A stretch of DNA of 6,117 bases from CBFGRV01 sp965651265 (GTDB lineage Bacteria > Bacteroidota > Rhodothermia > Rhodothermales > VXPQ01), in NCBI GenBank assembly GCA_965651265.1, contig CBFGRV010000115.1:1-6117 (forward strand), given 5' to 3'. Within the stretch, counting starts at the first letter, position 1. Each line of letters starts with the position of its first letter. The position numbers and the translations under genes were made by a program. Under the pieces are notes generated by a model. That model did not search any database, was not told the DNA's origin, and saw nothing but the letters and a program-made list of their open reading frames with translations. Of this stretch, positions 6,065 to 6,117 are shown piece by piece.

Positions 6065-6117
6065 TCGGGGTGGCGGGATTTGAACCCACGACCTCTTCGT
6101 CCCGAACGAAGCGCGCT
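6065..6117 (-). tRNA. tRNA-Pro (anticodon CGG), 3' part only
   Basis: The 3' 53 nt of a tRNA are present; the 5' acceptor strand and most of the D arm lie beyond the right edge. On the minus strand the anticodon stem CTTCG/CGAAG encloses the loop TTCGGGA, giving anticodon CGG, which reads the proline codon CCG. A T arm follows (GTGGG, TTCAAAT, CCCGC), then the acceptor strand CACCCCG and discriminator A. The next bases are CAC, so the 3' CCA is not encoded and must be added by tRNA nucleotidyltransferase. Confidence 0.93.

Noticed and set aside
6065..6117. tRNA as an integration (att) site
   Set aside because: No integrase gene and no duplicate of the tRNA 3' end were seen in the window, so there is no evidence of an integrated element.

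Overview
The window (about 60% GC) looks like a chromosomal segment of a Gram-negative bacterium, most likely in or near the Rhodothermia/Bacteroidota. Three things point that way: a small outer-membrane beta-barrel protein of the type common in Bacteroidota, two matches to the Bacteroidota-type TAnnTTTG promoter element, and a membrane Ser/Thr kinase with TPR repeats paired with an atypical ECF sigma factor, as is common in Rhodothermia, Acidobacteria and Planctomycetes. The taxonomic call is inference. No mobile element, integrase, CRISPR array or plasmid function is visible.

Layout. Positions 1-2514 (minus strand) hold a two-gene signalling operon: an ECF sigma factor (1933-2514) followed after 19 nt by a receptor-like Ser/Thr kinase with C-terminal TPR repeats (1-1913, running off the left edge). 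A secreted outer-membrane beta-barrel protein (2562-3197, +) diverges from the sigma gene across only 47 bp. It converges on a small exported protein of unknown function (3232-3804, -). A mostly empty stretch (3805-4077) contains one dyad and then the ribosome binding site of a stand-alone DUF2267 protein (4078-4512, +). That gene converges, across a strong hairpin (4567-4598), with a membrane-anchored, Asn-Gly-repeat surface protein resembling the PilX-associated solenoid proteins (4662-5810, -). Its upstream region (5811-6020) has no gene but carries three copies of a 10-bp repeat and a perfect dyad. The right edge is the 3' part of a tRNA-Pro(CGG) gene on the minus strand, followed by its own terminator hairpin.

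How the genes may work together. The sigma factor lacks the acidic patch normally found in region 2.2 of ECF sigma factors and has neutral residues with two threonines there. With a Ser/Thr kinase directly downstream, this fits control by phosphorylation of the sigma factor rather than by an anti-sigma factor. The divergent outer-membrane protein is a candidate output or co-regulated gene. The remaining genes look like independent units. Every protein except the sigma factor, the DUF2267 protein and the cytoplasmic part of the kinase is predicted to be exported or membrane anchored.
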